From: Burkholderiaceae bacterium
GTDB lineage: Bacteria > Pseudomonadota > Gammaproteobacteria > Burkholderiales > Burkholderiaceae_C
NCBI GenBank assembly: GCA_024235855.1
Contig: JACKLN010000005.1
Location: 186,001-250,000 of the forward strand
Direction of reading: 5' to 3'
DNA length: 64,000 nucleotides
Part shown: positions 18,669 through 26,546 of the stretch, one piece after another
Position numbering within the stretch: the stretch's first letter is position 1
Layout of the letters: each line of letters begins with the position of its first letter
Notes under the pieces: model-generated
Told to the model about the DNA's origin: nothing
Seen by the model: only the letters and a program-made list of their open reading frames with translations
The model's database searches: none
Position numbers and translations under genes: made by a program

Positions 18669-19874
18669 CTACCGCGCGCAGCTGCGAAAGCCGGTGGGCA
18701 GGACATCCTCGTCCACCACCGCGAAACGTCGCGCGCGCGGGTGCACGGCGCGCGGTGGTGTCAGCGCACAGGTACCGCGCAGCACACCCCAGGCCGCGGG
18801 CGGGCCCGCGTCGACCGGCAGCGGGTCGATCTCGCCCGGCGGGTCCGCGTGGCCCGGGTAGGCGCGGGCCGGCCCGGCCACCCATTCCAGCACCTCGCCC
18901 CAGACGAAGCCGCGTCGCGCGGCGCCGATGGCGGCGGCTTCCCATTCCGCCTCCACCGGCAGCCGGCGGCCGGCCCAGGCGCACCAGGCCTGCGCCTCGT
19001 GGCGGGTCACGTGGGCCACCGCGGCCGCAGCGGGCACCCGCCGCAGGCGGCCCCGGCGCTGCACCACGATGGCCGCACCCATCTGCTCGACACGCCGGGG
19101 TGTCCTGCGCTGCGCCGCCTGCGCCCAGTCCCAGCCGGCCGGCGTCCACCAGCGCGGTTCGTCGTAGCCGCCGTCGGCCACGAACTCGGTAAAGCGGGCC
19201 CAGCTGACCGGGCGGCTGTCGATCTCCGTCTCCGGCAGCGCCACCGGGTGCGCCCAACGCTCCGGGCCGGGCACCAGCCCGCCTTCCCGGCTGCCCAGCA
19301 TCCAGGTCTGGGCCGGCAACCACAGCGGCCCGGCGTCCGCCACGCGGCGATCGTCGGGCCAGGGGGCATCGGCCACGTCCAGGTGGTCGGCCAGCACCGC
19401 CAGGGTCTCGCCGATGCGGTCCTCGTGGCGCAGGGCCTGGCGGTGCAGGTAGAGCGCCGTGTCGTCGTCGGGCGCACCGGCCAGCAGTTCGAGCTGGTGC
19501 TCCAGCGTGTCGGCCATCCAGGGGCGCACGTCCCCCGGGCCCGGCAACGGGGGCGACGGGCCACGCCGCTCGGCATGGAAGCAGCGGTCGCTGTCCGCCT
19601 CCGCCGGCGCCAGCCGCGGCCGCGCGGGGTCGCCGGCCTCGCCGCGGCCGGCATGCACGTGGCGCAGGATCCACCAGTCGGCGTACCAAGCCGCATGCCC
19701 GGCCAGCCACAGGGCCGGCGGCAGGCCGGCGGCGCTGCGCAAGGCGCCGGCGGGCGAGGCTTCGATGGCGGCCAGCCACCGTAGCGTGTGGTTGCGGGCG
19801 TCGATCAGCGCCAGCGACAGCCAGTCCCGGCCCGCCGTGCGGGCGGCGATCGGGTCGTCGGCGGAGGAGGCCAT
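18669..19874 (-). CDS. DinB/FGE-sulfatase fold protein, EgtB/SenA-like
   Basis: A 401-residue protein with an N-terminal four-helix DinB-like domain (about 15-165) and a C-terminal formylglycine-generating-enzyme fold (about 185-400; GEVLEWVAGPARAYPG, FRSCAR). This pairing is that of the non-haem iron enzymes EgtB (ergothioneine) and SenA (selenoneine), which join histidine betaine to a sulfur or selenium donor. Iron ligands in the family are a first His (here H60, GHAAWYADWW) and two in an HxxxH motif. Here that motif reads HEDRI, so the second His is Ile154. No egtD or senB/senC gene is adjacent. Function is unassigned and iron binding may be altered. Confidence 0.75.
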   Translation of the reverse strand: MASSADDPIAARTAGRDWLSLALIDARNHTLRWLAAIEASPAGALRSAAGLPPALWLAGHAAWYADWWILRHVHAGRGEAGDPARPRLAPAEADSDRCFHAERRGPSPPLPGPGDVRPWMADTLEHQLELLAGAPDDDTALYLHRQALRHEDRIGETLAVLADHLDVADAPWPDDRRVADAGPLWLPAQTWMLGSREGGLVPGPERWAHPVALPETEIDSRPVSWARFTEFVADGGYDEPRWWTPAGWDWAQAAQRRTPRRVEQMGAAIVVQRRGRLRRVPAAAAVAHVTRHEAQAWCAWAGRRLPVEAEWEAAAIGAARRGFVWGEVLEWVAGPARAYPGHADPPGEIDPLPVDAGPPAAWGVLRGTCALTPPRAVHPRARRFAVVDEDVLPTGFRSCAR

Positions 19875-19921
19875 CGGACCCGTGGTCGACCGTGGAGACA
19901 GCGGGCCGCCAGCCGTGTCGA

Positions 19922-20563
19922 TCAGTCGCGGACCAGGCCGTTGCGGATCGCGTAGACCGTCAGCTCCGCGTTGTTGGCAAGCGCCAACTTCTCGAGCACG
20001 CGGGCGCGGTAGACCGACACCGTCTTCGGGCTGAGGCTGAGTTCGTCGGCAATGTCCGACAGCCGCTTGCCGCTGGCAATCAGCACCAGGGTCTGCAGTT
20101 CGCGGTCCGAGAGGGTCTGGTGAGCGTTCTCCGGCGCCGGTGCCGTGAGGCTTTCCACCAGCATCTGCGCGATCTCCGGAGTGACGTACTTGCGGCCCTG
20201 GGCCACGGTGCGCACCGCCTGCACGATGAGCTGCGGGTCGCCGCCCTTGTTGACGTAGCCGAAGGCGCCGGCCCGCAGGGCACGGATCGCGTACTGGTCC
20301 TCCGGGTACATGCTGACCACCAGCACCTTGACCGGCGAGCCCTCCTCCTTCAGCGCGTGCAGCACGTCCAGGCCGCTGCGGCCGGGCAGGTTGATGTCCA
20401 GCACCAGCACGTCGCAGCGCGTGGTGCGCATCAGCGTGCGCAGTTCGCCGTAGTCGCCCGCCTCGCCGACGACGCGGATGTCGGCCGCGTCGGACAGCGT
20501 GTCGCGGATGCCGCGCCGGATCAGCGCGTGGTCGTCGCAGAGGATCACGTCGGTCATGGGCAT
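19922..20563 (-). CDS. NarL/FixJ-type response regulator (receiver-LuxR HTH)
   Basis: A 213-residue regulator. The receiver (about 4-120) has CDDH, phospho-Asp in VLVLDINLPG, VVSM and NKGG; the LuxR-type HTH (about 145-205) reads LSDRELQTLVLIASGKRLSDIADELSLSPKTVSVYRARVLEKL. It follows the sensor kinase gene by 28 bases and should be its cognate output. ATG 20563 and ATG 20557 are alternative starts; an AGGA suits the second slightly better. Target genes are not evident. Confidence 0.9.
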   Translation of the reverse strand: MPMTDVILCDDHALIRRGIRDTLSDAADIRVVGEAGDYGELRTLMRTTRCDVLVLDINLPGRSGLDVLHALKEEGSPVKVLVVSMYPEDQYAIRALRAGAFGYVNKGGDPQLIVQAVRTVAQGRKYVTPEIAQMLVESLTAPAPENAHQTLSDRELQTLVLIASGKRLSDIADELSLSPKTVSVYRARVLEKLALANNAELTVYAIRNGLVRD

Positions 20564-20591
20564 CGTCCTGCGGCTGGCATCGGGTCGGACC

Positions 20592-21779
20592 TCACAGCGG
20601 CGTCCACGCGGACGGGTCGTGGCGCCGCTGGTCGTCGTCCAGGTCGTCGGCGTCCGGTTCGTCGTCCACGTCGGCGTGATCGGCCGCCGTGTCTTCCAGC
20701 GGCACCGACAGGATCAGGCTGGTGCCGCCCGGCCCGCTGATCACGTCGACCCAGCCGCCGACGGTGGAGGCACGCTCGGTCAGGCCGCGCAGCCCGAAGC
20801 TGCGCACCTTGGCCCGGTCGGCCTCGGTCAGGCCGCGCCCGTTGTCGCTGACTTCCAGCGACAACGCGCCGGCCCCCACCGCCAGCTCGATGCGCACCCG
20901 CGTGGCCTGCGCATGCTTGCTGACGTTGGTGAGCGCTTCCTGCGCCATGCGGTAGGCCACCAGCGGCACGCCGGGCGGCAGGTGGACGACCTCGTGGCTG
21001 CTTCGGAACAGGCACTCGATGCCGGTGCGGCGCTCGAAGTTGCCGGCCATCCACTGCAGGGCCGCCACCAGGCCCTGCTCGAGGATGGCCGGGCGCAGGT
21101 TGTGCATGATGCGCTTGCTGGCATCGATGGCATGCGTGAGCAGTTCGATGGCCCCGGTGGCGCGCTGTTGCATGGCCGGCGTGTCGGCATGGCGGCGGAT
21201 CCAGTCGAGGTCGAACTTCAGCGCGGTCAGGCTGCCGCCGACGTCGTCGTGGATCTCGCGCGCGATGTGCGTGCGCTCGGCCTCGATGCTGGTCTGCAGG
21301 TGGCGGGCCAGCGCCGCCAGCTGTTCGCGGCTGGACTGCAGCGCACGGTCGGCGGCCACATGGGCCCGTTTGACCTCGGCCGCCTCGATGGCGTGCTCCG
21401 CCGCCACCGCCAGGCGCGCCAGGTTGGCCTTGAGCAGGTAGTCGCTGGCGCCGTTGCGCATGGCTTCCACCGCCGTGTCCTCGCCGATCTCGCCGGACAC
21501 GAGGATGAAGGGCAGGTCCATCCGCCGTTCGCGCAGCAGGCGCAGCGCCTCGATGCCCGAGAAACCGGGCACGTTGTAGTCCGACAGCACCAGGTCCCAG
21601 CGGTTGGCGGCACCACCGCGGCGGTCCAGCGCGGCCTCGAACTCGGCACGCGACTCCACCCGCCGGCAGTCCACGGCCAGCCCGCCACGGCGCAGGTGGG
21701 CCAGCGCCAGCTCGTGGTCGAGCGGCGAATCTTCCAGGTGCAGCACGCGCAAGGGGCGCTTGGGGATGCTGGACGCCAT
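20592..21779 (-). CDS. Receiver-HisKA_3 (NarX/DegS-type) sensor histidine kinase
   Basis: A 395-residue cytosolic protein. An N-terminal receiver (about 9-125; LEDSPLDHELA, LVLSDYNVPGFSG, LVSGEIGE) is joined by a helix to a HisKA_3 dimerisation domain with IEAERTHIAREIHDDVGGSL, where the phospho-His is in REIHDD. The HATPase_c follows with QEALTNVSKHA, DNGRGL and FGLRGLTERA. An acidic tail (DDEPDADDLDDDQ) ends it. Lacking membrane helices, it probably takes its signal through its own receiver. It is paired with the downstream NarL-type regulator and diverges from the chemotaxis operon. Confidence 0.88.
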   Translation of the reverse strand: MASSIPKRPLRVLHLEDSPLDHELALAHLRRGGLAVDCRRVESRAEFEAALDRRGGAANRWDLVLSDYNVPGFSGIEALRLLRERRMDLPFILVSGEIGEDTAVEAMRNGASDYLLKANLARLAVAAEHAIEAAEVKRAHVAADRALQSSREQLAALARHLQTSIEAERTHIAREIHDDVGGSLTALKFDLDWIRRHADTPAMQQRATGAIELLTHAIDASKRIMHNLRPAILEQGLVAALQWMAGNFERRTGIECLFRSSHEVVHLPPGVPLVAYRMAQEALTNVSKHAQATRVRIELAVGAGALSLEVSDNGRGLTEADRAKVRSFGLRGLTERASTVGGWVDVISGPGGTSLILSVPLEDTAADHADVDDEPDADDLDDDQRRHDPSAWTPL

Positions 21780-21841
21780 GCCCGCAGTATCGCCCAGCCG
21801 TGTCGGCCGGGATAAGCCGGCGCTTTGCCGCCATCTTCCGC

Positions 21842-21869
21842 TAAAGCCCGAGGAGGGTGCTGCCGACAA
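21842..21869 (+). promoter_or_regulatory. Sigma-28 (FliA) promoter of the chemotaxis operon
   Basis: TAAAGCCC-N12-GCCGACAA fits the flagellar sigma-28 consensus (TAAAGTTT-N11-GCCGATAA). It lies 65 bases before the first chemotaxis gene. Five similar sites occur elsewhere in this window before motility genes, which supports it. Confidence 0.65.
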
Positions 21870-21933
21870 TCCCAGGACGAACGACAGGCCCCGTCCACCA
21901 GGGTGGGGCTGCCACGCCATCCGCGGAGAATCC

Positions 21934-22392
21934 ATGCTCAGCACCGAACCCGTCGACGCACCACCCGAGCGCATGCCCCTGATGGCCGCGGCGGAGGTGC
22001 AGGACGACCTGCTCGTGGCCAGCAACGACCTGGACCGCCTGCAGCGCCTGCTGGGCGACGCCAGCGAGTCGCTGATCGGTCACTTCTACGCGGCGGCCGA
22101 CCAGCTGCGCGAGGCCCTCAAGCTCACCGCCGAGCACCCGGACCTGAACCTGCCACAGCTGCACCGCACGATGGAGCACGTGGCCGGCGCCATCACCGCC
22201 ATGCAGTTCCAGGACCTGGCCTCGCAGCTGATCACGCACACCGGTCACCGCCTGCGCGGCTGCGCCGACCGGCTGGCCCGCGAGGCCATGGGTGACGACG
22301 AGGACGGCCCCGCCGTCGTCGAGGACACCCCGCTGCGCCCCAACCCGGTCACCCAGGACGAGATGGACGCAGGCTCCATCGAGCTCTTCTGA
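21934..22392 (+). CDS. CheZ-like helical protein of the chemotaxis operon
   Basis: A 152-residue, mostly helical soluble protein, first in the chemotaxis operon and just upstream of cheY. The segment MQFQDLASQLI (about 90-100) matches the catalytic DxxxQ motif of the CheY-P phosphatase CheZ (QDFQDLTGQVI in enteric CheZ), with D94 and Q98 in place. The C-terminus is acidic and ends SIELF, which could correspond to the CheY-binding tail of CheZ. It is shorter than the roughly 210 residues of enteric CheZ. I infer a compact CheZ-type phosphatase; a family without phosphatase activity remains possible. GGAGA precedes ATG 21934. Confidence 0.55.
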   Translation: MLSTEPVDAPPERMPLMAAAEVQDDLLVASNDLDRLQRLLGDASESLIGHFYAAADQLREALKLTAEHPDLNLPQLHRTMEHVAGAITAMQFQDLASQLITHTGHRLRGCADRLAREAMGDDEDGPAVVEDTPLRPNPVTQDEMDAGSIELF

Positions 22393-22435
22393 CTTCTGTC
22401 TGTCCCCCGTACGAGATCCCCCCGGAGAACCCACC

Positions 22436-22798
22436 ATGCATTCCATTCTTGCAGTCGACGACAGCGCCTCGATGCGCCAGATGGTGTCCTTCACGCTCAA
22501 GAACGCCGGCTTCAACGTCGTGGAGGCGGTCGATGGCCAGGACGCCTGGGAGAAGGCCTCGTCGCGGGACTTCAGCCTCGTGCTGACCGACCAGAACATG
22601 CCCCGCATGGACGGCATCAGCCTGACCAAGCGGCTGCGCGAGAACCCCAAGTTCAAGGCCACGCCGATCCTGATCCTGACCACCGAGAGCAGCGACCAGA
22701 TGAAGCAGGCCGGCCGCGCCGCGGGCGCCACCGGCTGGCTGGTCAAGCCGTTCGACCCGGCCAAGCTGGTCGAGGTGATCGGCAAGGTCATCCGCTGA
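22436..22798 (+). CDS. cheY: Chemotaxis response regulator CheY
   Basis: A 120-residue stand-alone receiver with the acidic pair DD near 7-8, the phospho-Asp in LVLTDQNMPRMDG, the switch Thr in ILTTES and the conserved Lys in VKPFDP. Without an output domain it should bind the flagellar switch after phosphorylation by CheA. It is preceded by a CGGAGA site and followed 10 bases later by cheA. Confidence 0.95.
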   Translation: MHSILAVDDSASMRQMVSFTLKNAGFNVVEAVDGQDAWEKASSRDFSLVLTDQNMPRMDGISLTKRLRENPKFKATPILILTTESSDQMKQAGRAAGATGWLVKPFDPAKLVEVIGKVIR

Positions 22799-22808
22799 GG
22801 GGACGACG

Positions 22809-24941
22809 ATGGGTGACATGAGCAAGGAAGGCGGCCACCTGGCCGCCGGGATCGACCTCAGCCAGTTCTTCCAGGTCTTCTTCGAGGAAGCCGGCGAGAA
22901 CCTGGAGAACATGGAGCAGATGCTGCTGGCGCTGGACGTGGGCAACGCCGACGACGAGGCGCTCAACGCCATCTTCCGCTGCGCGCATTCGGTCAAGGGT
23001 GGCGCCGCCACCTTCGGCTTCAGCGACGTGGCCGAACTGACGCACGAGATGGAGACGCTGCTGGACAAGCTGCGCCGCCACGAGCTGCAGCCCACCGTCG
23101 AGATGGTCGACGCGCTGCTGGCCTCGGGCGACGCGCTGCGTGCCCAGCTGGCCCGCCACCAGGCCGGTGGCGCCGGCGAGTCGCCCGACACCTCGGCCCT
23201 GCTGGCCACGATCCGCACGCTGGTCGACGGTGGCAGCGCACCGGTGGCGGCAGCCCCGGCGGCTGCTCCGGCCCCGGCGGCACAGCCCGCCCCGGCCGCC
23301 ACGCCCAAGGCCGCCGCAGGCAACCGCCAGCTCGAGCTCACCGTCGGCCCGCTGGACGACCCGGCCGTGGCCGAGAACCTGGTGGACCTCTTCAAGGAGA
23401 TCACCGACCTCGGCCGCATCGAACCGCTGGACGCCGGGCAGTCGGTGGACGGCGTGCGCCGCTTCAAGGTCACCACCGCCAGCAGCGACAACGACCTGCT
23501 GGACCTGTTCACCTTCCACGTCGCCCGCGAGCACGTGCGCCTGGCGCCCCTGGGCCCGGGCTACGGCTTCCACGAAGGCGCCCCGGGCGCACCGAAGGAA
23601 GAACCCGCCCCGGCCAAGGATCCCGGCTACGGCTTCTTCGACGACGCGCCCGGTGCGCCTCAGGCCGCCGCCGCGGCGCCGGCCAGCGCGCCTGCGCCGT
23701 CCGCCGCCCCGGCCACCCCGGCGGCGCGCCCGGCCACCCCCGCCAAGGCCGAGGCCGGCAAGCCGTCCGCCGGCCCGGACCAGAGCACGCTGCGCGTGTC
23801 GGTGGAGAAGGTCGACCAGCTGATCAACCTGGTGGGCGAGCTCGTCATCACCCAGGCCATGCTGGCGCAGAACAGCAAGGACATCGACAGCGCGCTGCAC
23901 CAGCAGCTCACCGCCGGCCTGGCCGACCTGGAGCGCAACACCCGCGACCTGCAGGAAGCGGTGATGTCGATCCGCATGATCCCGATGTCGCTGGTGTTCA
24001 ACCGCTTCCCCCGCATGCTGCGCGACCTCGCCGGCAAGCTGGGCAAGAAGGTGGAACTGGTGACCCAGGGTGAAGCGACCGAACTGGACAAGGGCCTGGT
24101 CGAGAAGATCACCGACCCGTTGACCCACCTGGTGCGCAACAGCTGCGACCACGGCATCGAACTGCCCGACGAGCGCCTGGCCAAGGGCAAGCCGGCCCAC
24201 GGCACCATCACCCTGGTGGCCAGCCACCAGGGCGGCAGCATCGTCATCGAGGTGCGCGACGACGGCAAGGGCCTGTCTCGCGAGAAGCTGCTGAAGAAGG
24301 CCCGCGAACGCGGCCTCGACGCGCCCGACAGCCTGACCGACCAGGAGGTCTACGGCCTGATCTTCGCGCCGGGCTTCAGCACCGCCGAACAGGTCACCGA
24401 CGTGTCCGGCCGCGGCGTGGGCATGGACGTGGTGAAGAAGAACATCACCGCGCTCGGCGGCACGGTGGAGATCGACTCCGCCGAGGGCTACGGCATGACG
24501 GTGCGGGTGCGCCTGCCGCTGACGCTGGCCATCATGGACGGCATGAGCGTCGGCGTGGGCGACGAGGTCTACATCCTGCCGCTGGGCTCGGTGGTGGAGA
24601 GCTTCCAGGTCCAGCCGGAGACCATCCGCACCATCGGCAACCGCGGTCGCGTGGTGCAGGTGCGTGACGAGTACATGCCGGTGATCGACCTCGAGCGCGT
24701 GTTCGACGTGCCGCGCTTCGACTTCGAGCACGTGAGCAACATCATGGTCGTCGTCGAGGCCGAGGGTGGCCGCGTGGCCCTGCTGGTGGACGAACTGCTC
24801 GGCCAGCAGCAGGTGGTGGTGAAGAACCTGGAGGCCAACTACCGCAAGGTGGACGACGTCTCCGGCGCCACCATCATGGGCGACGGCCGGGTGGCGCTGA
24901 TCCTCGACATCGGCTCGCTGGTGCGCCGCTCGCGCAGCTGA
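22809..24941 (+). CDS. cheA: Chemotaxis histidine kinase CheA
   Basis: A 710-residue kinase. The P1/HPt domain (about 15-125) has His60 in CAHSVKGGAATFGF. A middle domain (about 175-245; ELTVGPLDDPAVAENLVDLFKEI) may replace P2. An Ala/Pro linker contains the short repeat GYGFxxxAPGAP twice. The dimerisation domain begins near SVEKVDQLINLVGEL; the ATPase has HLVRNSCDHGIE, DDGKGL and GRGVGMDVV; a CheW-like regulatory domain (about 575-705) ends it. It phosphorylates CheY in response to the receptors encoded immediately downstream. Confidence 0.96.
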   Translation: MGDMSKEGGHLAAGIDLSQFFQVFFEEAGENLENMEQMLLALDVGNADDEALNAIFRCAHSVKGGAATFGFSDVAELTHEMETLLDKLRRHELQPTVEMVDALLASGDALRAQLARHQAGGAGESPDTSALLATIRTLVDGGSAPVAAAPAAAPAPAAQPAPAATPKAAAGNRQLELTVGPLDDPAVAENLVDLFKEITDLGRIEPLDAGQSVDGVRRFKVTTASSDNDLLDLFTFHVAREHVRLAPLGPGYGFHEGAPGAPKEEPAPAKDPGYGFFDDAPGAPQAAAAAPASAPAPSAAPATPAARPATPAKAEAGKPSAGPDQSTLRVSVEKVDQLINLVGELVITQAMLAQNSKDIDSALHQQLTAGLADLERNTRDLQEAVMSIRMIPMSLVFNRFPRMLRDLAGKLGKKVELVTQGEATELDKGLVEKITDPLTHLVRNSCDHGIELPDERLAKGKPAHGTITLVASHQGGSIVIEVRDDGKGLSREKLLKKARERGLDAPDSLTDQEVYGLIFAPGFSTAEQVTDVSGRGVGMDVVKKNITALGGTVEIDSAEGYGMTVRVRLPLTLAIMDGMSVGVGDEVYILPLGSVVESFQVQPETIRTIGNRGRVVQVRDEYMPVIDLERVFDVPRFDFEHVSNIMVVVEAEGGRVALLVDELLGQQQVVVKNLEANYRKVDDVSGATIMGDGRVALILDIGSLVRRSRS

Positions 24942-24957
24942 CGAAAGGGACCCGGCC

Positions 24958-26526
24958 ATGCTCAATGCCTGGATGCGCGGGTTCACCATCCGCTTTCGGA
25001 TGATCGGCGCCATCGGCGTCGTCGTGGCCCTGCTGACCGCCATCGGCGGCTTCGGTCTCTGGCAGATGGCGCGCACCCAGCACCTGAGCAGCGAGTTCCT
25101 CGAACACTCCTTCGCCGAAGCCGGCGGCGTGGCCGACCTGCAGCGCCTGCTGGGCGAACTGCGGCGGCACGAGAAGGACCTCGTCATCTACTACGAACAG
25201 CCCGAAGCCGTGGCGCTGTCGCGCCTGGCCTGGGACGGCGCGCTGCAGTCCACCGAACAGGCCTTCGCCGCCCTGCTCGAAGGCGAGGAAGACGAGGACA
25301 ACCCGCTGGCCCGTGGCGCCATCGACGACCTGAAGGCCTACCGTGCCGCCTTCGAGCCGGTGATCGCGCAGATCCAGGCCCAGGCCTACGACACCGCCAC
25401 CGTGGTCGACCGCGTCAGCGGCAAGGCCAAGGCGGCGATCGGCGAAGCCGAGTCCAAGCTCGCCCAGATCGATGGCATCGTCAAGGCCGAAGCCGAGGCC
25501 ACGCAGGCCGAGCTGGCCGCACAGTTCCGCGCCGCCATGCTCGGCTTCGGTACGGTGCTGCTGTTCGCCGTGCTCGTGGTCGTGCCGCTGACGCTGGTGA
25601 ACATGCATTCCATCGTGCGGCCGATCGCCCACGCCCGCAAGATCGCCCAGGCCATTGCCGGCGGCGACCTGACGGTGCCAGTGCGGCCCGAGGGTCGCGA
25701 CGAGGCCAGCGAACTGCTGGCCAGCCTGGATGCCATGCAGACGGCGCTGCGCCAGATCGTCGGCGAGGTGCGCCAGTCGGCGGACGCCATCGGCAGCGCA
25801 TCACGCGAGGTGGCCACCGGCAACGCCGACCTGTCCACCCGCACCGAACACGCCGCCGGTCAATTGCAGCAGACCGCCAGCGCGATGTCGCAGATCACCG
25901 GCACGGTGCGCCAGTCGGGCGACGCTGCCACCCAGGCCAACCAGCTGGCCCACGGCGCCGCCGAAGTGGCCCGCCGGGGCGGTGAGGTCGTCAGCGGCGT
26001 GGTCAGCACGATGGGCGAGATCAGCGCCAGCTCGCAGCGCATCGCCGACATCATCGGCACCATCGACGGCATCGCCTTCCAGACCAACATCCTGGCGCTC
26101 AACGCCGCCGTGGAGGCCGCTCGGGCCGGCGAGCAGGGCCGTGGCTTTGCCGTCGTGGCCAGCGAGGTGCGCAGCCTGGCGCAGCGCAGCGCCGAAGCCG
26201 CGCGCGAAATCAAGGCCCTGATCGGCGCCAGCGTCGACAAGGTCGAGGCCGGCAGCCGCCTGGTCGGAGAAGCCGGCAGCACCATGACCGAGATCGTGGC
26301 CAGCGTGCAGCGGGTGACCGACATCATCGGCGAGATCTCCTCGGCCGCCGGCGAGCAGACCGCCGGCATCGGCCAGGTCAATGGCGCGGTGGTGGAACTC
26401 GACCGCATGACACAGCAGAACGCCGCGCTGGTGGAGCAGTCCGCGGCCGCGGCAGAGAGCCTGCAGGCGCAAGCCCAGCGCCTGGGGCAGGTGGTCGAGC
26501 GCTTCCGGCTCGACACCCCGGTTTGA
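24958..26526 (+). CDS. Methyl-accepting chemotaxis protein (receptor 1)
   Basis: A 522-residue receptor. Helix TM1 is about 14-36; a helical periplasmic sensor (about 37-195) contains LGELRRHEKDLVIYY, a charged motif shared with receptor 3; TM2 is about 197-220; then HAMP (218-270) and a signalling coiled coil whose hairpin tip IDGIAFQTNILALNAA lies near 368. It lacks a C-terminal CheR-docking pentapeptide (ends FRLDTPV). It starts 16 bases after cheA, so it is probably the main partner of this kinase. Ligand unknown. Confidence 0.93.
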   Translation: MLNAWMRGFTIRFRMIGAIGVVVALLTAIGGFGLWQMARTQHLSSEFLEHSFAEAGGVADLQRLLGELRRHEKDLVIYYEQPEAVALSRLAWDGALQSTEQAFAALLEGEEDEDNPLARGAIDDLKAYRAAFEPVIAQIQAQAYDTATVVDRVSGKAKAAIGEAESKLAQIDGIVKAEAEATQAELAAQFRAAMLGFGTVLLFAVLVVVPLTLVNMHSIVRPIAHARKIAQAIAGGDLTVPVRPEGRDEASELLASLDAMQTALRQIVGEVRQSADAIGSASREVATGNADLSTRTEHAAGQLQQTASAMSQITGTVRQSGDAATQANQLAHGAAEVARRGGEVVSGVVSTMGEISASSQRIADIIGTIDGIAFQTNILALNAAVEAARAGEQGRGFAVVASEVRSLAQRSAEAAREIKALIGASVDKVEAGSRLVGEAGSTMTEIVASVQRVTDIIGEISSAAGEQTAGIGQVNGAVVELDRMTQQNAALVEQSAAAAESLQAQAQRLGQVVERFRLDTPV

Positions 26527-26546
26527 CACTTGGAACAGCAGACATC

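Noticed and set aside
18169..19779. Upstream extension of the CoxL-like frame to 1307 residues
   Set aside because: The extension is read across coxS and the DinB/FGE gene in another frame and has no protein-like character; the GTG at 18168 overlapping the coxS stop gives the normal N-terminus.
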